Assembly: GCA_022484695.1 (NCBI GenBank)
Contig: JAKVKU010000001.1
Location: 496,001-560,000 of the forward strand
Source: Lactobacillus sp.
Lineage (GTDB): Bacteria; Bacillota; Bacilli; Lactobacillales; Lactobacillaceae
Direction of reading: 5' to 3'
DNA: 64,000 nucleotides
Part shown: piece by piece, positions 43,595 to 52,103 of the stretch
How the letters are laid out: every line of letters starts with the position of its first letter
Numbering within the stretch: the first letter of the stretch is position 1
Notes under the pieces: generated by a model
The model's database searches: none
Told to the model about the DNA's origin: nothing
The model's input: only the letters and a program-made list of their open reading frames with translations
Position numbers and translations under genes: made by a program

Positions 43595-44724
43595 GACAAG
43601 TCGCCCAAATCACACCTGCTTATACCGGGGATGTTTCTGGGGTTTGTTCCGCGCTTTATGAACTGGGGGGCATGATTGTGATTCACGATGCCGCTGGCTG
43701 TGGGGCAACTTACAGCGCCTTTGATGAACCCCGTTGGTATAGCCACGATGGCTTGGTGTTTGTGTCCGGATTGACGGAGAATCAAGCCATCTTAGGGGAT
43801 GATCAGCAACTGATCAACGACACCATTGAAAGCGCCCAAGCCTTACAGCCTAAGTTTATTGCCTTAGTGGGTTCACCCATCCCCATGATCACCGCGGTGG
43901 ACTTTCCGGCGATTGCTCGCGAACTTGAAACGGCCACCGGGATACCCACCATGGGTTTTGAAGCCACGGGGATGCATTCTTATATTGCTGGGGCAGCCAG
44001 GGCCTTTGCGGGATTAGCCGAAAAAATGGTTCGGGAACCTGACACTAAAACGCCAGCATTACGGCTCAACATTTTAGGCGTCACGCCCCTGGATTTTGGC
44101 ATCAACGGTAGTGCTCAAGGGCTGCGCCAGGTTTTTGAAGCCCAGGGTATTCCAGTGCAAGCCGTTTGGGCCATGGGCGCTAGTTTGGCCGACATTGAAG
44201 CGTCAGCAAACGCCAGTGTTAATTTGGTGGTTTCAGCCGCCGGTTTAAAAGCGGCCAGAGTTTTACAGCAGCGCTTTGACATGCCTTATGTGGTGGGGGT
44301 TCCCTATGGCCCGCAACACACCGCCAAGCTAATTGCGGCCCTGCAGCAGACTTTAGGAGACCGGCAAAATCGGGTCGTGGGTAAAGTCCAACGTGACCCC
44401 AAGACCGTTATTATCGGCGAAAGTGTCACCGCCCTATCCCTGGTGCAAGCCCTGAACCTGCCAGCCACCGTGCTATGTCCCGTGACCAGCGATGCTGAAA
44501 TATTAAGCCAAGGTGTGATTAAGACCAATTCTGAGGCTGATTTATTACCTTATTTAAAAGCGGCCACGACGATCATCGCCGATCCCTTATATCAGCCAAT
44601 TTGTCCTAAAGCAGCGCGGTTGGTGCCTTTACCCCACGTTGCCTTTTCCGGGAATACTTATCAAACAACTATGCCAGCGTTGATTACGGGATTTGAACAA
44701 TTTCAAAAACAATTTGGATTCTAA
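43591..44724 (+). CDS. NifK-like subunit 1 of nitrogenase-type reductase
   Basis: 377 residues from ATG 43591 (GTG 43582 is the alternative). C19 in GVCSALYELGG corresponds to NifK C70 (ACQPLGA), and C37 in HDAAGCG to NifK C95 (HGSQGC); the third NifK ligand C153 is absent, replaced by a GSPIPM segment. The LTENQAILGDD segment resembles the NifK MxExxxxxGG region. YQPICPKAARLVPLP near the C-terminus is shared with the second copy. It pairs with the NifD-like product just upstream, sharing a four-base overlap, to form the expected heterotetramer core. Confidence 0.82.
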   Translation: MRQVAQITPAYTGDVSGVCSALYELGGMIVIHDAAGCGATYSAFDEPRWYSHDGLVFVSGLTENQAILGDDQQLINDTIESAQALQPKFIALVGSPIPMITAVDFPAIARELETATGIPTMGFEATGMHSYIAGAARAFAGLAEKMVREPDTKTPALRLNILGVTPLDFGINGSAQGLRQVFEAQGIPVQAVWAMGASLADIEASANASVNLVVSAAGLKAARVLQQRFDMPYVVGVPYGPQHTAKLIAALQQTLGDRQNRVVGKVQRDPKTVIIGESVTALSLVQALNLPATVLCPVTSDAEILSQGVIKTNSEADLLPYLKAATTIIADPLYQPICPKAARLVPLPHVAFSGNTYQTTMPALITGFEQFQKQFGF

Positions 44725-44778
44725 GCTTTAAATACTTAAGTAAGTTCTGTCAGGTGAAAAATGGAGGAAGTTTTTTAA

Positions 44779-45912
44779 ATGAAGAAGTTTATAAAAGTAG
44801 TGATGACCCTAATGGCGTTAGTTTTGGCGCTGGGATTGATTGCCGGTGGGAGCGGCCAAAGCCAAGCAGCAACTAGTAAAACGGCAACGACCACTACCGT
44901 TACGGACCAGGCCGGTAATAAGGTCAAGGTTCCTAAGAAAATAAAGCGGATTGCGGTGGTGCAAATCTATCCGTTACCATCAGTTTTAGCAACATTCTTT
45001 AATTCAGCTGATAAAATTGTAGGAATGCCGGTGGCTAGTATGAAGGCCGCTAAAAATGGCTTGTTATCACAACTTTATCCAGATATTTTGAAGGCTAAAA
45101 CAAATTATGATGATCCTACGGGCAACAGTGTTAATACTGAAGAACTAAAAAAATTGAAACCGGATATTGTTTTTTATAATGCTAAAGACCCGGCTATGAA
45201 GAAAAAATTGCAGAATGCCGGATTTACGGCAGTGGGTATCTCGACCATGAACTGGAATTTTGACACAATCAAAACTTTAAATAATTGGATTGCGTTGCTT
45301 TCTAAAATTTTCCCGGCTAACAAAGACCGAGCGAATTACGTTAAAAAATATAGCAATCAGGTATACGCGGATGTGCAAAAACGGGTCAAGAAAGTTAAAC
45401 CCGCTGATAAGCAGAAAGTCTTTTTCTTATTCCAATATTCAGACTCTATGATTCAAACTTCGGGTAAAAATTTCTTTGGCCAGTATTGGGCAGATGCCAT
45501 TGGTGCGACTAACGTGGCCTCGGGGTTATCAGCCAAGTTAGGCACAACCGTGAATATGGAACAAATTTACAGCTGGAATCCACAGGTTATTTTTATTACC
45601 AACTTCACGCCAGCACAACCACAAGATCTCTACCAGAATAAGATTGGCAGCAACGATTGGAGCAAGGTGTTGGCCGTTCAAAATAAGCGGGTTTACAAGA
45701 TGCCGCTAGGGATGTACCGCAGTTATACACCAGGCGTGGATACCCCAATCACTTTGTTATGGTTAGCAAAAACCACTTATCCGAAACAATTTAAGGACAT
45801 CAATATTACGCAAGAAACCAAGGATTACTACAAAAAGGTCTTTAACGTTAAATTAACCAATAAGCAAGCCCAATCCATTTTTAAACCATCTTCTGCCGCT
45901 TCAGCATACTAG
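44779..45912 (+). CDS. Substrate-binding protein 1, FecB/BtuF-like, without lipobox
   Basis: 377 residues. N-terminal signal segment (KKFIKVVMTLMALVLALGLIAGG) then KTATTTTVTDQAGNKVKVPK, the usual opening of siderophore-type binding proteins, and paired domains joined by a long helix. The place of the lipobox cysteine reads AGGSGQ, so lipid anchoring is not predicted; cleavage near SQAATS by signal peptidase I or a retained membrane anchor are alternatives. The C-terminal MYRSYTPGVDTPITLLW block recurs in copy 2. Ligand could be a chelate or metal complex imported by the 39345-41461 transporter. Confidence 0.82.
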   Translation: MKKFIKVVMTLMALVLALGLIAGGSGQSQAATSKTATTTTVTDQAGNKVKVPKKIKRIAVVQIYPLPSVLATFFNSADKIVGMPVASMKAAKNGLLSQLYPDILKAKTNYDDPTGNSVNTEELKKLKPDIVFYNAKDPAMKKKLQNAGFTAVGISTMNWNFDTIKTLNNWIALLSKIFPANKDRANYVKKYSNQVYADVQKRVKKVKPADKQKVFFLFQYSDSMIQTSGKNFFGQYWADAIGATNVASGLSAKLGTTVNMEQIYSWNPQVIFITNFTPAQPQDLYQNKIGSNDWSKVLAVQNKRVYKMPLGMYRSYTPGVDTPITLLWLAKTTYPKQFKDINITQETKDYYKKVFNVKLTNKQAQSIFKPSSAASAY

Positions 45913-45932
45913 CTTTTTAAGGAGGCTATAAA

Positions 45933-47165
45933 ATGGGATTAAACGACACACCATCCAGCGAACGGGTACACATTGGCTTTTTTGGACGCCGCAATGCTGG
46001 CAAGTCTAGCTTGGTCAATGCGGTAACGGGGCAAGATTTAGCCGTTGTCTCAACAACCAAGGGTACTACCACTGATCCTGTGCGCAAGGCCATGGAGCTG
46101 TTACCTTTGGGGCCCGTGGTGATTATTGATACACCGGGGTTTGATGATGTCGGCGACCTGGGAGAACTGCGGGTCAAAAAGACCAAGCAAGTCTTAAATA
46201 AGACTGATATCGCAGTACTGGTCGTGGATGCCACGGCAGGCTTAGCCCCTAGTGACCAGCAGTTATTAGACCTATTTCATAAAAAACAGGTAAACTACTT
46301 AATTGCCTTGAATAAAAGTGATTTAATGACCACTTTACCGGCGGCCAAAGCTAATGAAATCTACGTTAGTGCTGCAGCAAAAACGGGAATTCATGAATTT
46401 AAGGAGCGCTTAGCTCATTTACGCCCCCAAGTGGCTGTTGAACAGCCCTTGATTGGGGATTTGATTCAGCCAAAAGATGTAGTGGTTTTAGTGACCCCCA
46501 TTGATGAATCCGCGCCTAAAAGTCGCCTGATTTTACCCCAGCAAATGATGATTCGTGATATTTTAGACCACCATGGCATTTCCATGGTAAGCCAAGTCCC
46601 AGAATTGGCGGCCACCTTGGCCAGCTTAAAGGTGCCACCAGCCTTGGTAGTGACTGATTCTCAAGCCTTTGCCGAAGTGGCCAAAATCACGCCAGAAAGC
46701 ATCCCGTTGACCTCGTTTTCCATTTTGATGGCCCGCCACAAGGGGCTATTGACCCAGGCGGTAGCCGGGGTACGGGCAATTGATGGATTGCAAGACGGCG
46801 ACCGGGTTTTGATTGCCGAGGGCTGTACCCATCATCGCCAGTGCGGGGATATTGGCAGTGTGAAATTGCCTAACTGGTTGAAAAAACGGACGGGTAAAAA
46901 TGTGACGATTGAACTGGCCAGTGGCACGGGCTTTCCTGAGGATTTGGCAGACTTTGCCCTTATCATTCACTGTGGGGCTTGTATGCTAAATGGTCGGGAA
47001 ATGCTGAATAGAATGCAACGGGCTGAAGTTCAAGGCGTACCTATGACCAACTACGGGACTGCCATTGCCTATATGAAGGGCATTTTACCCCGAAGTGTAA
47101 CTATGCTCCCCGACGCACTGGCGGCTTATGAATCTGGTCAACCAGTTGTGCCAGATACGCGATAA
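45933..47165 (+). CDS. hydF: HydF-like GTPase, [FeFe]-hydrogenase maturase scaffold family
   Basis: 410 residues. Ras-like GTPase domain (GRRNAGKS at 18-25, DTPG at 66-69, NKSD near 126), a dimerisation domain, and a cluster domain with C298-x-H300 in CTHHRQCGDIG and H346-C347-x2-C350 in HCGACM. This is the CxH...HCxxC pattern of HydF, which binds a [4Fe-4S] cluster and carries the diiron precursor. Ribosome site AAGGAGG. No HydA or HydG gene is in the window, so it may carry a different cluster. Confidence 0.93.
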   Translation: MGLNDTPSSERVHIGFFGRRNAGKSSLVNAVTGQDLAVVSTTKGTTTDPVRKAMELLPLGPVVIIDTPGFDDVGDLGELRVKKTKQVLNKTDIAVLVVDATAGLAPSDQQLLDLFHKKQVNYLIALNKSDLMTTLPAAKANEIYVSAAAKTGIHEFKERLAHLRPQVAVEQPLIGDLIQPKDVVVLVTPIDESAPKSRLILPQQMMIRDILDHHGISMVSQVPELAATLASLKVPPALVVTDSQAFAEVAKITPESIPLTSFSILMARHKGLLTQAVAGVRAIDGLQDGDRVLIAEGCTHHRQCGDIGSVKLPNWLKKRTGKNVTIELASGTGFPEDLADFALIIHCGACMLNGREMLNRMQRAEVQGVPMTNYGTAIAYMKGILPRSVTMLPDALAAYESGQPVVPDTR

Positions 47166-47216
47166 TAACGGTTTAATAGCAGTTCTTCAAATGAACGTAA
47201 GAGTGAGGAGATAAGT

Positions 47217-48263
47217 ATGGCGACGAATATGGCCTTGATCAATCAATTGATGGACCAGCACAGTTTGACCCATGACCAGTGGACGCAATTGCTGGCAACA
47301 TATACACCTGAGGACCAGCAAGCAGCAGCCGACATCGCCCGGGATTTAACCATCCAGCACTTTGGCAAGCAGATTTTTTTTAGAGGTATTGTTGAATTTA
47401 CCAACTATTGTCGTAATGATTGTTTTTATTGCGGCATTCGCCATGGAAATCGCCAAGTTGAACGCTATCGGCTAACCAAAGATGAGATATTGGCATGTTG
47501 CGAAGATGGTTATCAAAATGGTTTTCGTACCTTTGTCCTGCAGGGTGGCGAAGACCCTTATTTCACTGAAGATATTTTCGCGGATATTATTGCCACTATT
47601 CGCAAGCGCTATCCGGATTGTGCCATCACTTTATCCATTGGTGAGGGCACCACGGCGGCCTATCAGAAATACTATGACGCCGGTGCGGATCGCTTTTTAT
47701 TGCGCCACGAATCGGCCACGCCGGCGTTATATCAACGCTGGCATCCAGCCTATCAACACTTTGAACACCGGATGGCTTGTTTGGAAAACCTGAAAGCTAT
47801 TGGATTTCAAACTGGCTGTGGCTTTATGGTGGGTGGGCCTTATCAAACCGCAGCTAATTTAGCTGACGATATGGTTTACATTACCAAATTCAAACCAGCC
47901 ATGATTGGCATTGGTCCCTATGTCCCTCATAGTCAAACGCCATTTCGTGATTTTCCTGCTGGTAATGAGGATTTGACGCTCTTCATTTTGAGTTTGTGTC
48001 GGATTCTTTTTCCTAAAGTATTGTTACCGGCGACCACTGCCTTGGGCACTGTGCAGGGAGATGGTCGGCAGTTAGGCGTATTGGCCGGCTGTAATGTGGT
48101 GATGCCCAACCTATCACCATTACGTTTTCGCAAGCAATACTTACTTTATGATAATAAAGCCGGCATCAATGATGATGCTGCCACGGGGATTCAGAAGCTT
48201 TCTGATCAAATGACGGCCATTGGCTATACTGTTGTCAAAAGTCGGGGCGATTATCGTCCCTAA
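47217..48263 (+). CDS. hydE: HydE-like radical SAM enzyme
   Basis: 348 residues. The radical SAM motif C65-x3-C69-x2-C72 sits in FTNYCRNDCFYCGIRHGN, close to HydE consensus, followed by ERYRLTKDEI, the GGEDPY loop (SAM binding) and MVGGPYQT. C-terminal NVVMPNLSPLRFRKQYLLYDNK is typical of HydE. The second accessory cluster motif of some HydE proteins is missing. In hydrogenase maturation HydE processes the Fe(CO)2(CN)-cysteine made by HydG. ATG at 47217 with GAGGAG; 51 bases after hydF. Confidence 0.92.
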   Translation: MATNMALINQLMDQHSLTHDQWTQLLATYTPEDQQAAADIARDLTIQHFGKQIFFRGIVEFTNYCRNDCFYCGIRHGNRQVERYRLTKDEILACCEDGYQNGFRTFVLQGGEDPYFTEDIFADIIATIRKRYPDCAITLSIGEGTTAAYQKYYDAGADRFLLRHESATPALYQRWHPAYQHFEHRMACLENLKAIGFQTGCGFMVGGPYQTAANLADDMVYITKFKPAMIGIGPYVPHSQTPFRDFPAGNEDLTLFILSLCRILFPKVLLPATTALGTVQGDGRQLGVLAGCNVVMPNLSPLRFRKQYLLYDNKAGINDDAATGIQKLSDQMTAIGYTVVKSRGDYRP

Positions 48264-48304
48264 AGCTTTGAGGCGTGCAATCTGAAAGGCAGATGTAGCA
48301 CATA

Positions 48305-49660
48305 ATGAAAAGAACACCGAATAACTTTATTGCATTGAAAAACATTGCAGGCAGTTACGTGGGCACCACATTGCCAATTAGCAAGGCGACTTTTCCGGTA
48401 CCTTTTTATGAGGGTTTAACGTATTCGCCGCCAGCTCGCGGTGGTTGGAATATCGTTCATATTGGCTTGACCCTGCCCCAGGCCCATCTTATCTTTGTTT
48501 GTCCAGAGGGATGCCTGCGGGGGGTGGTTTTAAGCGCCGCCGAACTGGGTGTCCCTGAGCGCTTTTCTACAATTGCAGTGGGTGAAGATAATATCTTATC
48601 TGGAGATATCGAAGATCAAATTATTACTGGGGTTAGCCATATTATTGATAAGTTGCCAAAGCGGCCACCGGCTGTGTTAGTTTATACCAGTTGTATTCAT
48701 CAATTTTTAGGAATTGATATTGATATGGTCTATGATGCCTTGCGGGCAGACAATCCGGATATTGATTTCACAGATTGTTATATGTTCCCAATCATGCGCA
48801 AGAGTGGTCCTAATCCCGTTGAAATGATGCGGCGGCAACTTTACAGCTTGTTAACACCGATCCCTAAGAATTCCCGGGCTGTTAACATCATTGGCAGTGA
48901 TTTGCCCTTGCCCAAAAGTAGTGACCTCTATCAGCTTTTAGCAGCCAATAATTTTGAACTTCATGAAATTGGTAGTTGTCAAGACTACCAGGCTTACAAG
49001 CAAATGGCTGCCAGTAGCTTTAATATTACGATTTTACCTTCAGCTATTAAAGCTGGGGAGTTGCTGGCTGAAAAGCTGCAACAAACCCATATTTATTTGC
49101 CCATGAGTTTTAATTATGCTGAAATTGATGCCAGTTTTCAGCGGTTAAGTCAATTATTGGGCATCACCTATCAACGCAATGATGAATTAATTGCAAAAGC
49201 AGAACGAGCCTTGGCTCAGACCAAGGCACTGGTTGGCAATATGCCAATTGCCATCGACTATACTGCTGGGCCACGGCCATTGAGCTTAACCCGGATGTTG
49301 TTGGAACACGGTTTTAATGTAACCGATATTTATGTAGATTCTTTTCAAGTGGAAGAAGAAGCCGATCTTGCAATTATTCAAAAAATTGCTCCCAATTTAA
49401 AATTACATCCTACAATAGATGTGGGGATGCGGGCTATATCGCGACAACGGCCCACGGAAACCTTAGCCATTGGTCAAAAGGCGGCTTACTTCTCAGGTGC
49501 CACGCACTTTGTCAACATTATTGAAGGTGGCGGTCTATTTGGGGTCGATGCAGTTTATCAAATGGCTAAGTTGATTGCAGCGGCCTATCAAACACCGCAA
49601 GATACGGAAGCTTTGATTCAAGTCAAGGCACTGAATTGGGGATGTGAGTGTAACTTATGA
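48305..49660 (+). CDS. NifD-like subunit 2 of nitrogenase-type reductase
   Basis: 451 residues, paralogue of the 42272 product throughout. Retained: C66 and C70 (CPEGCLRG), C130 (TSCIHQ), C158 (TDCYM) and H401 near the C-terminus. Lost: the first putative cluster cysteine, replaced by R45 in PARGGW, and the C313 equivalent, now Gly in AGPRPLSL. It ends GCECNL. Start ATG at 48305 with a weak AAAGG site, 41 bases after hydE; ATGA overlap with the NifK-like gene 2. Divergence at the ligand positions suggests another cluster environment or a scaffold role like NifEN. Confidence 0.8.
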   Translation: MKRTPNNFIALKNIAGSYVGTTLPISKATFPVPFYEGLTYSPPARGGWNIVHIGLTLPQAHLIFVCPEGCLRGVVLSAAELGVPERFSTIAVGEDNILSGDIEDQIITGVSHIIDKLPKRPPAVLVYTSCIHQFLGIDIDMVYDALRADNPDIDFTDCYMFPIMRKSGPNPVEMMRRQLYSLLTPIPKNSRAVNIIGSDLPLPKSSDLYQLLAANNFELHEIGSCQDYQAYKQMAASSFNITILPSAIKAGELLAEKLQQTHIYLPMSFNYAEIDASFQRLSQLLGITYQRNDELIAKAERALAQTKALVGNMPIAIDYTAGPRPLSLTRMLLEHGFNVTDIYVDSFQVEEEADLAIIQKIAPNLKLHPTIDVGMRAISRQRPTETLAIGQKAAYFSGATHFVNIIEGGGLFGVDAVYQMAKLIAAAYQTPQDTEALIQVKALNWGCECNL

Positions 49661-50802
49661 AATATACAGCACGCATTATTTCAAGATATACCTGTGACAC
49701 ATCCGGTGTTTGCTCGGCGCTATATGAACTGGGCGGGATGACCGTGATGCATGATCCAGGGGGTTATGGTTCTATTTATGCCACTCATGATGAACCCCGT
49801 TGGTATGATTCTGAAAGTTTGATTTTTGTATCTGGGCTAACGGAGACCCAAGCTATCTTAGGGGATGATACGAAACTCGTGCAGGACACACTGCAAGCGG
49901 CTAGAAGAGTACAGCCTAAATTCATCAGCTTGACGGGTTCCCCAATTCCGGCCGTGGTGGGGACGGATTTTGAAGCTTTGGCCTTTGAAATTGAAAATGA
50001 ACTTGGCATTCCGACCTTTGGATTTGATACGGATGGTATGCATACTTATGTAGCGGGGGTGTCTAAGGCCTTGGCAATGGTTGCCCAGCGATTATGTCAG
50101 CCTGGCCAATCTAAATTAGCTGGAGTCGTCAACATTCTTGGTGTGACCCCGCTGGATTTTTCAATCAATGGTTCAGCGGAAGCTCTAACCCAAGTATTAA
50201 GTGACCGGGGCCTAACAGTTCAAGCTAATTGGGCCATGACCAGTTCATTGGTCCAACTTGAGGCCGCTGGTGCGGCCAGCGCGAATCTAGTGGTTACGGC
50301 CGGGGGCTTAAAAGCCGCCCAAATTTTGCAGGATCGGTTTGGGACACCTTATGTTTTGGGGACACCTTATGGGCCGAATTTGACCGATACCATTGTAACA
50401 GCCCTTAATCTAGCGGCCACAACTGGGGAAAATCAGTCGGTGATCAATGTTCCGCAAGATACGGGCACCATTATTATCGGGGAAAGCTTAACGGCACTAT
50501 CCTTGGCAACGGCTATTTTTCGAGCAACTGGCCGGGGGGCGACCATTATTTGTCCCACAGAATCTGAAACTGAAATATTGGCTTATGGCTGTTTAACGAT
50601 TCGGGATGAAGATGATATTGAAAGTTATCTGCACCATGCTGATACAATTATTGCCGACCCTATGTATCAACCTATCTGCCCACCAAATGCTAAATTTGTG
50701 CCATTGCCCCATGAAGCTTTTTCCGGCCGGATTTATCATAGCACCATGCCAAATCTAGTGACTGAATTACCAGAATTTCTGGCAGCACAAAACTTGGATT
50801 GA
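49657..50802 (+). CDS. NifK-like subunit 2 of nitrogenase-type reductase
   Basis: 381 residues, paralogue of the 43591 product. C13 and C19 stand at the start, C19 in GVCSALYELGG, but the second ligand is Tyr (Y37 in DPGGYG), so the putative P-cluster-like site is reduced compared with copy 1. LTETQAILGDD and the YQPICPPNAKFVPLP block are kept. It forms a pair with the NifD-like protein 2; GTP- or cluster-carrier function is not indicated. Confidence 0.8.
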   Translation: MKYTARIISRYTCDTSGVCSALYELGGMTVMHDPGGYGSIYATHDEPRWYDSESLIFVSGLTETQAILGDDTKLVQDTLQAARRVQPKFISLTGSPIPAVVGTDFEALAFEIENELGIPTFGFDTDGMHTYVAGVSKALAMVAQRLCQPGQSKLAGVVNILGVTPLDFSINGSAEALTQVLSDRGLTVQANWAMTSSLVQLEAAGAASANLVVTAGGLKAAQILQDRFGTPYVLGTPYGPNLTDTIVTALNLAATTGENQSVINVPQDTGTIIIGESLTALSLATAIFRATGRGATIICPTESETEILAYGCLTIRDEDDIESYLHHADTIIADPMYQPICPPNAKFVPLPHEAFSGRIYHSTMPNLVTELPEFLAAQNLD

Positions 50803-50843
50803 TAGTATCAAAGTTGTTCTAATATTGGGAGGTCTATTGAAGT

Positions 50844-51986
50844 ATGTCTAAGCACGTTCAAAAAATAGTCAAATTGGTTATAGCTGTCTTTGCCCTGGTA
50901 CTGGCCGTCAATATCGGCGCTGGTACCTATCAGACACAAGCAACAACAGTTAATGCTGCCAGCACCAAGCAAACTAAAACCATCACGGACCAAGCGGGTA
51001 ATAAAGTCACACTGCCCAAAAATATTAAGCGGGTTGCCATCGTGGGCTCCATTTGGCCTCTGCCATCAGTAATGGCGGTCTTTTTCAACTCAGCTGATAA
51101 AATTGTTTCTATGCCTGAACCTAGCATGGTGGCCGCTAAACACAGCCTGCTTTCTGAATTATACCCAGGCATTTTAAAGGCCAAGACGGCCTCCAACGAT
51201 GGCACGACCATCAACACGGAGGAACTGAAAAAAGTTAAACCAGATGTGGTCTTCTATGGGGCTGAAGATACCAAAATGCAGCAAAAGCTCACCAATGCCG
51301 GCTTCAAGGCCGTGGGGATCTCTGTTGGTAAATGGAAGGGTAATACCATCGAGACGGAAAACAATTGGATCAGTTTACTATCCCAGATTTTTCCCAAGGA
51401 TAACAAGGCCAAAATTTTAAAGGATTATAGCAATAAAGTTGCCAAACTGGTGCAAAAGCGGACAAAAAATATCAAGCCCGCCGAGCGTCAAAGTGTCTTC
51501 TTCCTGAGGCAATATAGCAGTACAGCCATCATCACTGGCGGGACCGTTTCCTTTGGCCAATATTGGGCCGATGCCATCAATGCTAAAAATGTGGTGGATA
51601 TTCCTAATTCCAACAACGTGACCCAAGTCACCATGGAGCAGATTTACCAATGGAATCCCCAACATATTTTAGTCACCAACTTCAATAGTGCCATGCCTAA
51701 GGATCTGTATAACAATACAGTAGGTAACTATGATTGGGGCAAGGTTGCCGCGGTGAAAGACAAACAAGTAGCCAAGATGCCTATGGGGATGTATCGCAGT
51801 TATACCCCAGGTGTTGACACACCAATCACCTTATTGTGGGTGGCCAAGACAGTTTATCCCAAGCAATTTAAAGATATCAACCTGGTGAAAGAAACCAAGG
51901 CTTACTACAAGAAGGTCTTCAAAATCAATTTGACCACCAAGCAGGCTAATAAAATTTTGAAGCCAGATACGTCTACTTGGCAGTAA
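50844..51986 (+). CDS. Substrate-binding protein 2, FecB/BtuF-like, without lipobox
   Basis: 380 residues, paralogue of the 44779 product. The signal region (HVQKIVKLVIAVFALVLAVN) has no cysteine at all before the mature part (TKTITDQAGNKVTLPK). ADKIVSMPEPSMVAAKHSLLSELYPGIL and the MYRSYTPGVDTPITLLW block match copy 1. GGGAGG precedes the ATG at 50844. Last gene of the operon: a strong terminator follows. Confidence 0.82.
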   Translation: MSKHVQKIVKLVIAVFALVLAVNIGAGTYQTQATTVNAASTKQTKTITDQAGNKVTLPKNIKRVAIVGSIWPLPSVMAVFFNSADKIVSMPEPSMVAAKHSLLSELYPGILKAKTASNDGTTINTEELKKVKPDVVFYGAEDTKMQQKLTNAGFKAVGISVGKWKGNTIETENNWISLLSQIFPKDNKAKILKDYSNKVAKLVQKRTKNIKPAERQSVFFLRQYSSTAIITGGTVSFGQYWADAINAKNVVDIPNSNNVTQVTMEQIYQWNPQHILVTNFNSAMPKDLYNNTVGNYDWGKVAAVKDKQVAKMPMGMYRSYTPGVDTPITLLWVAKTVYPKQFKDINLVKETKAYYKKVFKINLTTKQANKILKPDTSTWQ

Positions 51987-52030
51987 GTGTCAAGTGAGAT
52001 CTGAAATAAGTAACTTGTAAATTACAAAGT

Positions 52031-52078
52031 AAAAACACCTGTACTGGGGTTTTCAAGCCCTAATACAGGTGTTTTATT
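52031..52078. terminator. Terminator of the nitrogenase-like operon
   Basis: AAAAACACCTGTA pairs with TACAGGTGTTTT over an inner GGGG/CCCT stem, with T run on both strands; between convergent genes. Confidence 0.85.
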
Positions 52079-52103
52079 GAATTTAGGATAAATAGTAAAT
52101 CTG

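Noticed and set aside
41514-50802. Calling the NifH/D/K-like genes a nitrogen-fixing nitrogenase
   Set aside because: No NifB, NifE, NifN or Mo transport genes are in the window and the FeMo-cofactor Cys ligand appears missing; N2 fixation is not supported.
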